Notes: generated from the sequence alone by a model not told the origin. DNA of 64,000 nt from Helicoverpa zea (GCF_022581195.2 NC_061458.1:5642001-5706000), one strand, 5' to 3'. Shown: positions 51,201 to 61,771, counted from the stretch's first letter. Translations and numbers: made by a program.

Positions 51201-54062
51201 ACAAAAGCATCTTACTTTTGTTCTAATTCTGATAACTCATTAATGTAATAGTGCGGCAAGTTCATACGTGACTACTAGATTCATGTTCGTGGGAAAGTGC
51301 ACGTCAATCGAAAATATATTTACCCCAAAAATAAAATTGCGAGAAATGTATTAAGCAGTTAGACGAATTTTCAGTAGAGGATTTAACGCGAGTTGCAATT
51401 TCACGTGTTTTATCTTCAGTACTGGCGATGGCGGTCAGATCAACGTATATTTTCACCAAAAAAAATATTCAAGAAGAAAGGGCAGGAAGTAATCACAAAA
51501 AGGTACGTATTACGTAATCAGTGTTAACACCTACACTAATTCTGGCGCCAACGCTGATAGCCGAGACTTCCCGGCACAATAAAAACGTTCGCATACAATA
51601 AACTAGACCAATAACTGAGGGATGTTATTGTAACGGCCACAACTTTAAACGTTCATTCATAACTAAACGGATTTGCGTTCTACAGAATTTTTAAAATACA
51701 CACTCCTTTATCGAAATATCTGTTTTAAAAGCATTCAAGTTTGAAATATTTAGATTCTATTAGAAAAAAATCAGGGTTTCAGAGTCAATACGGATGAGTA
51801 ACATTGCGTATTTTCCAGCGTGTTATGGTGATGGTAAAAAAAAACTGTTAATAAAGTTACGTAGCCTATTTATGGATTTGAATGGACCATAATGATTCGT
51901 GAATTAAATTAAAAAAAATAGTAGGACCTACTAATTTATCGTGCTGTATAGAAATCTTGTAAATAGTTTTTAGGTGTTGTAACTAATAGGCTAATAAGTA
52001 GGTGTACCTGTAGTTTTTAAAAATTGTGATATAAGAATGATACGACCTTGTTGTCGTTCTTCCTCATTTCTACATTAAGAAGAAGCAAATCAAACATGCA
52101 AGATGGGGTTATTATTAAAAACATGTCGGTGATCACCCACACATACATAACTAAACAAGATCGACAAACCGATTACCATCCTCTGTAAGGCAGCTAAAGC
52201 AAACTGTACCAAGTGGCGAGCGAGTGTCGCGCCCGCACCTCCGTCACTGCGCTTGTGAACAAACATCATTTTCGTCAAAGGACCGGCAACTCGAGGTGTC
52301 GGCTAAGGCTAATGGAGGAGAGTGCTGGACCAATACGCCCGGCGTGTAGTGTTTTAAATTGTTTACTCTTCCATAAAACTCTCGAGTTCGTACACATAAG
52401 ACGGGTGCCGTGTCGTCCAACGCGCGGCTGGAGTGAGATATCTCCCTACTCCAACAACAAACAAAGTTTCCTGCGAACGCAGCCACCACTGCATGTTAAA
52501 AAGGATAACTAGTGACTAATACCCTCTTTTCCACTTCAAACCTTCTTATTTATTTAAATTCTGTATGCAATTAGTCAGAGATGGATTAAAATACTTAACA
52601 TATCTTTCCAGGGACATGGAATTCGCTTAAATTCCAGACTCAGATAAAAAAACATCAAAGTTTAAAGGTTGCTGAGATGCAGAATCGAAAACTTGCTTGG
52701 CCAAAATACTTTGCATACTTTCGTATCGCCGGCGCGTAGCTACCGGAGCGTATTACTGTTTAATTTTTTTAACACATTTCATTGATTTAATTTCCTTTGT
52801 CTACCTTCTTTGCCCTTTAAATAATCAAGTGCAAAATGTAAACAACCAGCAATGGCCTCTTCTGAAATCGCGGTTTGGTATTAATATATATGAAAAAAAT
52901 TGTAGGTAGTTTTAAACTGGTTAAATTCAATAATTTTTCAATTACGATCAATAATAACTAACTACGAACAAATGCACAAGGAGTCAAATGGCTCACTTCA
53001 CAATTGCTAAGTTAGGTAGATTCACTTATTTTGCGAAAAGTGTACAATAACATGCTTGCAATAAAATTTGTCGAATGTAAATATTTTTTTTCCTGGTTGT
53101 TTTTTTTTTCACAAAAAAGGAGCATCAGTCTAGGTCGGGTATTAAACGATTAAATACATCTAATTACAAAAAGAAGGATCTAAGTTTAAATTAAAATAAA
53201 GATCAAAAATTACTTAGGAAGATAAATCATACTTTTAAAAGGAAAGTAAATATTAAATCTGCTAATCTTAGCAATGTGTTCACATCAACATGTAGGTATT
53301 CAAAAGCACTTTTTAAATGAAACTCATAAAGACACAAGGTGTAAAGGAGTCAAACCTGTTTCGTTCATGCGATGCCCTCTAATTGACAAATTGGAATCTT
53401 ATTAAAATAAAGTTCAAGTTCCTAACTGAACGGGCGCGGGCGCAGGCAGACGTGTGTGATGTCAGTGCGGGAGCTTGCCGACCGGGTGCCGACGAGCGCC
53501 GAGTGAACACGATCGAGTCTCAAGCGGCGAGAATAAAAAGTCAGCAGCATTCAAAGCGCGTGCCTCAATGTGTGTGGTCCACTGCGGAGGTCCTCCTCGG
53601 CTTTTGATTTATTGAAATCAGAGTTTCACACCCGTTTTCGGTAATTGATTTGATTGCTGTTGTGCAAATTTTCAAGTTGTGATGTTTGCTTTTATTTTTA
53701 GTTTATTTTTGAGTAGATATTTTTTATAGTTAAGTAAATAAGTAAGTTTAAATTAATAATTACGTATAAATAGAAATAAATAATCAATTTTCAGATGATG
53801 GTTAATGACGTCATGACACCCAGTAACCTGCAGCTTTAGCTACATTGTCATTTCTTGTAATTTCTTGTGTGACTCCTATAGAAAGTTCAAAGGTCTGCTA
53901 GGCGGAGACAACATGCTTGATGTGATTTTTCGAAATTAACGATGCTCTCACTTCCTACGTCTGAGCCTCATAACATAACGATAAAATCAATGAAGTTAGA
54001 CTTGAGTTCAGAAACAAAAAACATTAGAATAAATAATATGATAAGTACTAAGTACCAATAGA
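48201..54062. other. Intergenic DNA between hh and the coiled-coil gene
   Basis: About 6 kb with no supported gene or RNA. It contains a 13-bp perfect hairpin at 51137-51167 and modestly GC-enriched stretches near 52205-52450 and 53425-53600. Given its position upstream of hh it may hold hh regulatory DNA, which is inference. Confidence 0.5.
51137..51167. repeat. 13-bp perfect hairpin with 5-nt loop
   Basis: GTTGCACTAACGT, then the loop TACCT, then ACGTTAGTGCAAC. The arms are exact reverse complements. Confidence 0.93.
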
Positions 54063-54068
54063 TTTATT
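54063..54068 (-). terminator. Candidate polyadenylation signal of the coiled-coil gene
   Basis: AATAAA on the minus strand about 170 bp past the stop. A second AATAAA at 54214-54219 lies only about 20 bp past the stop. Confidence 0.4.
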
Positions 54069-54238
54069 GAGTAAATTTTATAACATTTTTGTAAATTCCA
54101 TGCAAGTGAAAAATTTAAAACAGGGTTATATAAGCTCACAAAACAGTTTTAAAATTTTCAGGACCTGAAACAAAATGTCTAAAAATACCAACTATGGTTT
54201 TATGCTATGTCAGTTTATTGTTTAGCTTGATAGATGTT

Positions 54239-55057
54239 TCAGTCTGAAAAGACGGAATCTTCTTTAGCAACATTTTCAATTCTTTCTGTCGCTGTTTTTA
54301 TCTCCAGTTCGTAGGAGGTGATGTCACTACTAGAATTAGCGTTAAGTTCTGGATATCTCGGGATCAACTCAAAGCTATTTACATCATACATTTCATCAGT
54401 ATTAGTTTTCCACTTGCTAGCGATCATTTGCAAAGGTTCGAGGCATTGTAAACTTTGCTTAACTCTTAACAGTTCTATATTGCATTGGTTTTCGACTTCT
54501 AAAAGCTTTAGTCGATAAGCTTTAGCTAGCATTTGTTTTCTTATAGCATTTTTCTTTTCAATTTGGGCCATATTGAGGGTATTTTGATATTTCTGTAATT
54601 GTTTCTCATATTCTATTAAGTTTTCATCACAAGTTAGTTTGCTATCCACGCATTCCCTGTATAAGTTGGTATTGTATGTCAGATCACCTGCAAATGCGTT
54701 AGAGGATGATACACACTGGTAGCTAGTTGTGCATTTTGACGGAGATTCCGATACACGTTGACAGTTTTTGAGACTTTGTTTTTCCAATTTCGCCTTTTCT
54801 TCGTTAAGTTCAATCTTTAGTGACTCAATAATATTTTTACATTGCGCTATTCTCTCCTTCATTTTGGCTTCATTATCATCAATCATTTGTGGTGTGACGT
54901 CACTTTGTCCTACTTTTTCAATATCACTTTCTGTCTGCACCTCGTCACAGTTAGGTGATTGCTTATCATCTTCAGCTTCATATGCTTTCGTGTCGTAGAC
55001 TTGTCTTGAAGTAATAGCAATTTTATTATCGCCAGAAGCTAGTTTTATAGGATCCAT
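54239..55057 (-). CDS. Intronless coiled-coil protein, 272 aa, function unknown
   Basis: A single uninterrupted frame of 272 residues from ATG at 55057 (good context, GAAATGG) to TGA at 54239. I do not recognise the family. Residues 1-60 are acidic and probably disordered. Residues about 62-100 form a predicted coiled coil (KERIAQCKNIIESLKIELNE). A Ser/Cys-rich linker follows, then a second, longer coiled coil at about 143-208 (EKQLQKYQNTLNMAQIEKKN, then LLEVENQCNIELLRVKQSL). The C-terminal tail is polar and acidic and ends in SVFSD. There is no signal peptide, membrane segment or zinc finger. Length, coding character and a downstream AATAAA argue for a real gene. The intron-poor structure beside intron-rich neighbours could reflect retroposition. 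Two-coil proteins of this kind are common in centrosomal, kinetochore and vesicle-tether complexes, but no role can be assigned. Confidence 0.8.
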   Translation of the reverse strand: MDPIKLASGDNKIAITSRQVYDTKAYEAEDDKQSPNCDEVQTESDIEKVGQSDVTPQMIDDNEAKMKERIAQCKNIIESLKIELNEEKAKLEKQSLKNCQRVSESPSKCTTSYQCVSSSNAFAGDLTYNTNLYRECVDSKLTCDENLIEYEKQLQKYQNTLNMAQIEKKNAIRKQMLAKAYRLKLLEVENQCNIELLRVKQSLQCLEPLQMIASKWKTNTDEMYDVNSFELIPRYPELNANSSSDITSYELEIKTATERIENVAKEDSVFSD

Positions 55058-56234
55058 TTCTATTAAAAACACATATGGATATTGAAATAAGTGTGTATCA
55101 GATCCAGTAAATAATAAATTCCGATAAAAGCTAATTATCCGTCAAAATACCAAAGGTTTTATTTCTAAACAAATGAAGTCGTCGAAATTGAGATACATGG
55201 AGGTTGTACCTATATCCTACCTTTTGCTTTAATATTATTGATGGTGATGTGCTCCTAGCCGATCATCGGCCACGGCGGCTGTTCTCGTACAAGGAAAGAG
55301 ATTACAAAAGACATATTGCAGTGCACAAGCATTTGCAAAAACACAGATGCACTCACTATTTCTTCACTCTCATAGCCTGGTGGGACGGCAATCCGATACG
55401 ACCGGAGATAGATCTGGCGCAGGACCGACTTTTGCATGCTCTACGATGCACAGGTTCATCAATCACCAACTAGGTATTTAAAACCCACAAAGCGATTTCG
55501 TCGCGATCCGGAAATCGAACTCGAGCCCTCTTGCACAGCAGCCGACAACTGACCCTACAGACCAATAACAATCCAAAAGGTATTTATTGGGGGTAAAGGT
55601 AAGCCTATGATAAACTCAACTAAAACCTTAAAAGAATTTTTTGAAAATTATGACCCCCAGTATGCCCTCAAACATCAAAAACAATATATCTTTAGTAAAG
55701 ATTCTTTACAGAAATATGAATGTCCTGAAAATGTATGTCATAATGTTGTCTAAGTGTACATAATAATGTACTCCATATCCATAGGTATTCTTTTTCTGTT
55801 TAAATACCAGCTAATTGGACCCAATAGCCAATTTATTGATAAAAAAGTATATATGAGACCACCTGAGTACATCGGGTGTACTATGCCAAATCGAATAACA
55901 AATAATTGAATATCAATTGATCGACCATTTATATTTATATTATTTATTTATATATATTATTATTTATACTTTTATTTATTATCTCAACGTTCTATACAGT
56001 TTGCTCAAAATACATAGTTAATATCTCTGATACCGACTCAAGGCACCATTATATCACCATAAACAAACTATGTTTTGGCAACACTTATAATAACGTCATC
56101 ATTTGACACATTTGACATTTACTCACTTCAGCAGTTTACCGGTAATTTTGGCGCGTTTATAGATTTTTGTCAATAGTTTATTGAATAGATTCAGCTACAG
56201 TTCACGATACTTACATAATTTAAAAAACGGAGAT
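55058..56234. other. Intergenic DNA between divergent genes
   Basis: Separates the minus-strand coiled-coil gene from plus-strand DNAJC9. The promoters of both must lie here. It is occupied in the middle by a SINE-like repeat and, at about 55930-55985, by an AT-only stretch. Confidence 0.6.
55235..55570 (-). mobile_element. SINE-like lepidopteran repeat
   Basis: Read on the minus strand, a tRNA-like head (a GAGTTCGATTTCC B-box-like segment at about 55509-55526) is followed by a body. On the plus strand the body reads GTGCTCCTAGCCGATCATCGG, GTGCACAAGCATTTGC, TGGGACGGCAATCCGA and GGCGCAGGACCGAC. I recall this body as a high-copy repeat in moth genomes. The ORFs across it are not genes. Exact ends and a target-site duplication could not be fixed. 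Confidence 0.65.
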
Positions 56235-56325
56235 ATGGGTCTCCTCGAACTTTGTGAAAAGTACTTCCAAACCACTAACTTATACGAAGTTTTACAAATT
56301 CCTGAAACTGCCTCAGACAAAGAAG
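56235..56325 (+). CDS. DNAJC9: DNAJC9 exon 1
   Basis: Residues 1-30, donor GAAG|GTACGA, phase 1. The upstream frame is open but has only a TTG, so ATG 56235 is the first usable start. Confidence 0.93.
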
Positions 56326-57818
56326 GTACGACAATATGGTATAAGATAAATTCATGTAATATTTAATTATTTGTAAATATTTTTTAGTTTTGTTTGATTT
56401 AAGGTTGTATATATTGTTACTGTAAATGTTTCTAAGGGTAAAAAATTAAATCGTATAGTGGATTCATATTCTTATACTATAGTGGATTCATCGACACAGT
56501 ACTAATTTATTTACATGTTGATTAACAGTGAAGAAAGCATACCACAAGTTGTCACTAAAAGTACATCCCGACAGAGTTGAGGAAGATGAAAAGCTGGAAG
56601 CAACTGAAAAATTTAAAGTGTTGGGAAGTATTCATGAGATCCTTACTGACAAAGACAAGAGATCCATTTATGATGAAACTAAATCTGTAGATGATGATGA
56701 CTTTAATGTCATTGTCGACAGAGATTGGGGTATATATTGGCGATGTTTGTTTAAAAAAATTACTGATGAAGATATCAGAGCTTATGAGAAGGAATATGTT
56801 GGTAAGTGAATAGTTATAGACTATACTCTAGATATAAATCAAATAAATTTGTAGCTAAATTAACATATTCCACATGATGTACCAAAGGGTTTGATTTAAT
56901 AGAATTTTTATGTTAATTATATGCGCTATGTTATATTTCAGGCTCGGAAGTAGAAAGACAAGATATCAAACAAGTCTATTTGACAGCCAAAGGTGACATG
57001 AATTATATAGTTGACCACGTTCAATTTGCAAGGACGGACCAAGAACCAAGAATAAGAGAGATTGTCAATGTAAGTTCAGATAATGCTTTATATTAACTTT
57101 CATTTGATCATATTATTATATGCATTTTCTATATCAATTACATATTTTATGGTATAATGTTTAAAAAATTTTTGAAATCAATTCAAATTTTGTTTTTAGG
57201 AAATGATAAAAACTGGTGAAGTACCAGAGTATAAAATATTTACTCACGAACCAGCCAGCCGCCGTCAAAAAAGAATAGCAAAAGAGAAAAAAGAGGCAAA
57301 GCTGGCAGAAGAAATGCAGAAGGAACTAAATCTGAGCTCAGGTACATTCATACAAATACTTTTACATACAAAAGACAGATTCTATTTTGGATGATGTGAG
57401 GCACAGATATTGATAGTAACCCTAAACTTCTAATCTGGGGAGAAATTGAAAAACTTCCCTTAGGACTTGACAGTAAAAAAGAGCTAAACATGATGTATGT
57501 ACTGAAATATAAGAAATTTATTGTAAAGCTATCCCCACTTCTGGTCCTTCTGGAGCCCTTTGGATACCAGTATAACAATACCATTACAACTGAACTAGAC
57601 ATGGTAGCAACACATACATTCAACATGTTTCTGTATTTTCAGGGCCAAACAGCTTGGAATTAACAATAAAGCAGAAGCAAAAAGAAAGGGCTAACCAGAT
57701 TGATTCCTTTATTGAAAATTTAGCTGCAAAATATGGAGGCGGCAGCAAAAAAACAGCAACTAAACGGAAAGGAACTCCTAAGACTGAAACAACAACCAAA
57801 AATAAAAGAAGGAAATAG
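56235..57818 (+). CDS. DNAJC9: DnaJ homolog subfamily C member 9, five exons
   Basis: Coding exons are join(56235-56325, 56529-56801, 56942-57069, 57200-57341, 57643-57818), totalling 810 bp and 269 residues, close to the human length of about 260. The J-domain spans about residues 15-80. It holds YEVLQIPETASDKE, then VKKAYHKLSLKVHPDR with the HPD triad at 43-45 that stimulates Hsp70 ATPase, then IHEILTDKDKRSIYDE. The second half contains the RDWGIYWRCLF segment and YLTAKGDMNYIVDHV, which match the conserved central region of the family. The C-terminus is strongly basic (KRKGTPKTETTTKNKRRK), fitting nuclear localisation. Known family role: Hsp70 co-chaperone that also binds histones H3-H4. 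The start has G at -3 and +4. It converges on PSMD5 downstream. No defects were seen. Confidence 0.95.
56529..56801 (+). CDS. DNAJC9: DNAJC9 exon 2 (HPD motif)
   Basis: Acceptor ATTAACAG|TG, donor GTTG|GTAAGT, phase 1 at both ends. Carries KVHPDR and the end of the J-domain. Confidence 0.95.
56942..57069 (+). CDS. DNAJC9: DNAJC9 exon 3
   Basis: Acceptor ATATTTCAG|GC, donor GTCAAT|GTAAGT. Encodes SEVERQDIKQVYLTAKGDMN and on to REIVN. Confidence 0.94.
57200..57341 (+). CDS. DNAJC9: DNAJC9 exon 4
   Basis: Acceptor GTTTTTAG|GAA, donor TCAG|GTACAT. Encodes EMIKTGEVPEYKIF and a charged helix, RRQKRIAKEKKEAKLAEEMQ. Confidence 0.94.
57643..57818 (+). CDS. DNAJC9: DNAJC9 exon 5
   Basis: Acceptor TATTTTCAG|GG, stop TAG 57816-57818. 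Basic, probably disordered nuclear tail. Confidence 0.94.
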
Positions 57819-57832
57819 ATCAACAATATTTT

Positions 57833-57838
57833 AATAAA
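57833..57838 (+). terminator. DNAJC9: DNAJC9 polyadenylation signal
   Basis: AATAAA 15 bp past the stop codon, in an AT-rich 3' end. Confidence 0.65.
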
Positions 57839-58144
57839 AAATTAAATTTTACATTTCTTGTTTGAAACTAAAATAAATCTTGTATTTTTAGTAAATATGC
57901 CAACAGTTATAGTTCATTTAGAATGAATTGTTTTTTGAACCATCTCATCACACTTGGATGAAACAACACAATTTGTCAATTTCCTGTAAGAAATAACATG
58001 AACAAAATGGATATCCAATTACTATAGTTAATATTGTTAATGTATAAAGTTGTTCTTGCCACACTTTGTGAGTTAAATGTTTTGAAATTGTTTGGCGTAC
58101 AAAAGCCGAAAGTAATGTTAAAACGATATTGACACAATGCATGT

Positions 58145-58150
58145 TTTATT
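58145..58150 (-). terminator. PSMD5: PSMD5 polyadenylation signal
   Basis: AATAAA on the minus strand, 16 bp past the PSMD5 stop. It faces the DNAJC9 signal about 310 bp away. Confidence 0.6.
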
Positions 58151-58166
58151 GACTTAATTAGATAAT

Positions 58167-58363
58167 TCAGTCTCCTTCTTCCATTGCAACTTCCAACTGA
58201 CTTTCAGAATAAAATGGACCTTGCTCTACATAAGTATGAAGTCGCCCAATAATAGTAGAATCAAATGCTGGTGAATTGGCCAGCCTTTTAATTATATCAT
58301 ACTTAGCTTCATTGGTCTCCTTTGTATAAACTATGGAACGATCTAGAAGAAATTCAATGAAAC
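58167..58363 (-). CDS. PSMD5: PSMD5 exon 7
   Basis: Acceptor AATTTCAG|GT, stop TGA at 58167-58169. Encodes GFIEFLLDRS and on to the acidic end EVAMEEGD. Confidence 0.94.
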
Positions 58364-60397
58364 CTGAAATTGATATAAAAGTATTCATTATTTTTTTATA
58401 TGTTCTATGTATCTTATAATGCTCCACTATTTATTTTATAAAATAGATCTTTAAGGTTTTTAGTGTTAAATACAAAATAATTAAAATAAATTGATTTTAA
58501 TTAAGGCCAAATGTGTTTTTTTTTTTTTGTTTGATAACCTACACATAAATATGAATTGCTGAATGTAAAAATACCTGCAGCTCGAGCAACCATTTCTTCA
58601 CCCCATTGATGTTGACAAACTGCATCCAACAATATAAATGCAGCTTGTCTTATATCAGGAAATGGGTTTTTGCAGATATCAAATAAGGTTTCCATAGGCT
58701 TAGGATCCAAAGTTCTAAACCATTCTCTAGTCATTAAGGTCACCCTGTGGTCAACAGGTGTGTTTTTGGACACACTAGGATCTTTGTCAATGCTCATAAG
58801 GCCAGCAAAGCAGTGCAAAGCACGAATCTTGGTTTCAGTGTCACTATTCCTGATGAGCTGACTGACGTGATCCACAGCCTGCGTGTATCTGATACCTGCC
58901 AATGAAAAAATGGTTGATTAGTTTTTGGTTCTATTTCATCTCAATTTGTACACAATAAAATTATTACATACCTAGTGCAGCCAAGCATAACTTTCCTTCC
59001 ACAGTTGTACCAATAAATCCCAAAGTATCCAATGCAACAGGTAAAACAGTTTGGTCACCAGATTCAATGGCTTCAAATAGTGTATCAAAAACTGCTGAGT
59101 GTTTCTCAAATATTTCTTTAGGGTAACTGTGAGCAATGCACCCGAAGAACTTCATGTATCCTGGGGTTAAAACAAAAGAGGTACATTATTCGAGAACCCT
59201 ATTCCATCCCATCAGTAGAAAATGTTGTTAGGTATATTTATGATTAAAGCTTTCCTTTATTTAACGTATGCACTCAGCTACATCCAGTTAGTACTTAAAT
59301 ATGTATAATGTAAATGTGTTCTATGATACCTGGTATCAACAACCCACGAAGAGGATTATTCTGCAACTCTGTAACATGACCCAAAATTCTCTGCAGTGCT
59401 CCATTTTTTACAAGATAATTGATGCCATGAGGTTTGATAATCAACCTTGATAGCAGTTCTAGAATGTTGACTTGGTACAGTACATCATCAGTTTGTAGTT
59501 CTGATATCATGAAATCCACATATTTCAGGTCAGCACACAGTTTAAACAGCTCATAGGATTTTGTTGAGATATGGACCACAACCTGAATGAGTGAGAAAAT
59601 TATTATTTTAGATGTAACTTTTATCCCTTTAGTGCTTTAATTTTAAAATCACATATCCTATAAAATTAGTGTACAGATAATAAATTACCTCAAAAACATT
59701 ACACTTGCTGCTGCTATTATACTCAAGGGCAATCCGCATCTCTTCCAAAACTTTACTATAAGCCTCATGTGGCAAGTTAGATGTTATCAACACAGCTGAA
59801 TTGGCAACACTAATATCTGGATCGCTGACTAATTGAGCCACTGCTACATACACATCAATGTATTGTGGTACCGGCAATGTTGTAGGACTAGTAGTAACTG
59901 CCTTCTGTACCTGAAAATAAATAGGTATGTCAACTATGAAACTATTGTTATCAAAGCAGTTGATCTCAGTCAAAAATAATACTAACTTGATCAATAGCTA
60001 GTCTCCTCACACAACTATTTCCATGACGAAGCAAGTACATGATATGACTTGTATAGTTCTTCACCACATCTCCAGGTTGAAACTTCTCAAAGCATACCCT
60101 TAGAACTTCGCATGTTAAATCTACATGAGATCTGAAAAGGAAATCGTCTCAATGTTCTATTTTCGAGTGCTAAAGTAAAATGCATAATATGAAAGAAAGT
60201 TCACAAACATACGTGTTAGGTACATTTAGACATTGAACGATTTTAGATATCCCAACATCTCTTATGGTAGTGATAGCCTCGCCTGCAGGCTTATATGCCA
60301 ACAAGTTTTTGATATCATTCAGTGCAGCCGGTCTATGTTCTTCTTTCTGCAATCTCTCTATGAACTGGCGATACTGTTCTGTATCCTCAGTCGACAT
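58167..60397 (-). CDS. PSMD5: 26S proteasome non-ATPase subunit 5 (S5b), seven exons
   Basis: Coding exons are complement(join(58167-58363, 58575-58895, 58972-59160, 59330-59582, 59689-59910, 59987-60131, 60213-60397)). They total 1512 bp and 503 residues, essentially the human length of 504, with all phases matching. The protein is a stack of armadillo/HEAT-like helices. Recognisable stretches are CEVLRVCFEKFQPGDVVKNY with HIMYLLRHGN, VALDTLGFIGTTVEGK, the segment from IRALHCFAGLMS to EWFRTL, and GFIEFLLDRS near the C-terminus. Known role: a dedicated chaperone for assembly of the 19S regulatory particle base. It binds the Rpt1-Rpt2-Rpn1 module and leaves before the mature 26S particle forms, so it acts in cytosol and nucleus. 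The start ATG has A at -3; upstream in frame there is only a TTG. No breaks were seen. Confidence 0.95.
58575..58895 (-). CDS. PSMD5: PSMD5 exon 6
   Basis: Acceptor TTGGCAG|GT, donor GCAG|GTATTT. Encodes GIRYTQAVDHVSQLI and on to QHQWGEEMVARAA. Confidence 0.93.
58972..59160 (-). CDS. PSMD5: PSMD5 exon 5
   Basis: Acceptor ACCCCAG|GA, donor CTAG|GTATGT. Encodes GYMKFFGCIAHSYPKE and on to GTTVEGKLCLAAL. Confidence 0.93.
59330..59582 (-). CDS. PSMD5: PSMD5 exon 4
   Basis: Acceptor CTCATTCAG|GTT, donor CCAG|GTATCA. Encodes VVVHISTKSYELFKLCADLK and on to LRGLLIP. Confidence 0.93.
59689..59910 (-). CDS. PSMD5: PSMD5 exon 3
   Basis: Acceptor ATTTTCAG|GTA, donor GAG|GTAATT, phase 0 at both ends. 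Encodes VQKAVTTSPTTLPVPQYIDV and on to SSKCNVFE. Confidence 0.93.
59987..60131 (-). CDS. PSMD5: PSMD5 exon 2
   Basis: Acceptor CTTTTCAG|A, donor GATCAA|GTTAGT. Encodes SHVDLTCEVLRVCFEK and on to RRLAIDQ. Confidence 0.92.
60213..60397 (-). CDS. PSMD5: PSMD5 exon 1
   Basis: From MSTEDTEQYRQFIERLQKEE to CLNVPNT (split codon). Donor AACAC|GTATGT, phase 2. Confidence 0.93.
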
Positions 60398-60995
60398 CTT
60401 ATTTAGTATTTTATTTGTTTCACAGTATTCAATATAAAAAATATTAAATGGTTGCGAAAACGAGACTGGTAAATCTTGAAAAAAATATGAATGCAAAACA
60501 AATTCAAATACGTGCTGTCAAATAAATAAACAGTAAACGTCATAAATCAGCACTGTCATTCTGAACCTCTGTAGAAATCTGTCAAGTCATTGTTAGAGAT
60601 GTCCTTCTTTAATCGAAATTAGTACGCACTTCTGTTATTAGGTGGAGGTTACACGATCATTCTGACACTTTTTTTCTAGCAGTTTGTGACCGAAGCTCCC
60701 GAAGCTAGATGTTTGTCTCGGGTTAGCTCTATTGTCGATGGTGCTTTTTAGAAACTAAAGTCAAGGTCGCAAACTAAACTGAGGCCAGAATGATGGTGTT
60801 ACCTCAGCCTTTTTACGACAATTTCATCCTTCTGCAGGATACGCGAAAATGAGTGTGTGTTGATAAAAAAACTAAGCCAAGTTGACACAATCATTGGAAG
60901 TCTCTCGGCCAAAACGATAATGACGAAGACTGTAAATGCAATGTCATGGTAATAAAATCAGAGCAAAAAATTTAGTTAATGTAGTTTTATTTCCT
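60398..60995. other. PSMD5 upstream region
   Basis: About 600 bp between the PSMD5 start and the 3' end of the ZNF830-like gene. It must hold the PSMD5 promoter and 5' UTR. I see no coding frame or repeat, and no TATA box. Confidence 0.5.
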
Positions 60996-61001
60996 TATTA
61001 T
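60996..61001 (-). terminator. ZNF830-like polyadenylation signal
   Basis: AATAAA on the minus strand about 20 bp past the stop codon. Confidence 0.55.
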
Positions 61002-61019
61002 AAATAATAATATACAATA

Positions 61020-61167
61020 TTAGGTATACGATTTCTTCGCTCGCCAATCTAAAAATTCATCGATATCATCTTCATTTTCTGAATCTCCAATATCGTCTTC
61101 GCTCATCTTTTCCATTTCTTGTATAGTTTTTTTGGTTTCTTCCTTTTTTAACTCCAGGTCAAGAACC
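61020..61167 (-). CDS. ZNF830: ZNF830-like terminal exon
   Basis: Encodes the acidic C-terminus, with MEKMSEDDIGDSENEDDIDE then FLDWRAKKSYT and TAA at 61020-61022. Confidence 0.86.
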
Positions 61168-61415
61168 CTGTGTAGCAAATTCGATAACATCAGTTACTAA
61201 TTTTTGTTAGGAAAATCTAAATCACAAAGGCAATACAATACGTACTTAGACCAAATCCGAATTTGTTCGTCGATCTCATCAATTTGTCGCTCAGCAGTTG
61301 CTTCTTCCTGCTCACCCGCAATAATTTCTGCCGATGCAGTTGCCTCTTCTTTTATTTCTTTTTGGAATTTATCCCATTCCTCTTCAATTGGGTCTTTATA
61401 TTCTATGTTTCGTAC
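61020..61415 (-). CDS. ZNF830: ZNF830/CCDC16-like C-terminal exons, 5' end not seen
   Basis: Two exons, complement(join(61020-61167, 61246-61415)), encode the last 105 residues of a protein matching the C-terminal region of ZNF830 (CCDC16/Omcg1). Conserved stretches are DPIEEEWDKFQKEIKEE, AERQIDEIDEQIRIW, KVLDLELKKEE and the ending DEFLDWRAKKS. Splice sites look functional (TTTACAG|GTA, TCTAA|GTACGT, CTACACAG|G) and the frame is intact to TAA, so this does not look like a dead copy. Known family role: a nuclear C2H2 protein linked to the spliceosome and to cell survival. The N-terminal exons with the zinc finger are not in the 356 bp before NAXD, nor recognisable elsewhere to 64000. The first visible exon starts in phase 0 after a proper acceptor, so coding sequence must continue upstream. 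The upstream exons may lie beyond the window with NAXD inside an intron, or the locus may be truncated. Confidence 0.82.
61246..61415 (-). CDS. ZNF830: ZNF830-like penultimate exon
   Basis: Phase 0 entry, phase 2 exit. Encodes VRNIEYKDPIEEEWDKFQ and on to DEIDEQIRIWS. Confidence 0.85.
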
Positions 61416-61771
61416 CTGTAAAGAAATAAATTAAATCAAAACTTTTGCTTTCAATAAATGAGTTTAGCGAAACTATTATATTATGTCAAAAAATGTACAC
61501 TACAAAATAAACCCGTATAAAAATGCTGCTGTCCAATGCGATGCGAATGAAAAAAACCGAAAGCGGTGAAAAAGAAAGTAAACGAAGTAAACATGTACAG
61601 CATACATGTCAAATATTTGACAATGACATAATCATGCATGACAAAACATTTTCGATGTTTTGATTTTGAATTTCATGTTGACCTTTGCAATTTGTTGGAC
61701 CTTTAGAGAAAAAAAGATATATTCTGTTTAATTCCTGCTTATTAGAGCAAACGTGTAGTTACTGAAGTTCG
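61416..61771. other. Gap between ZNF830-like exon and NAXD start
   Basis: AT-rich, 356 bp. Read on the minus strand it offers only short hydrophobic frames of 35-37 codons and no zinc-finger coding. It holds the NAXD promoter and 5' UTR on the plus strand. Confidence 0.6.

Noticed and set aside
54318..54998. Plus-strand ORFs over the coiled-coil gene
   Set aside because: Antisense shadows of the 272-codon minus frame.
55204..55473. 89-codon plus ORF with HRPRRLFSYKERD
   Set aside because: Falls in a high-copy SINE-like repeat, and the opposite-strand frame is equally open.
61570..61604. Short minus-strand frames as the missing first exon of the ZNF830-like gene
   Set aside because: They encode 35-37 hydrophobic, aromatic-rich residues with no C2H2 pattern and do not join in frame to the 61415 acceptor in a convincing way.
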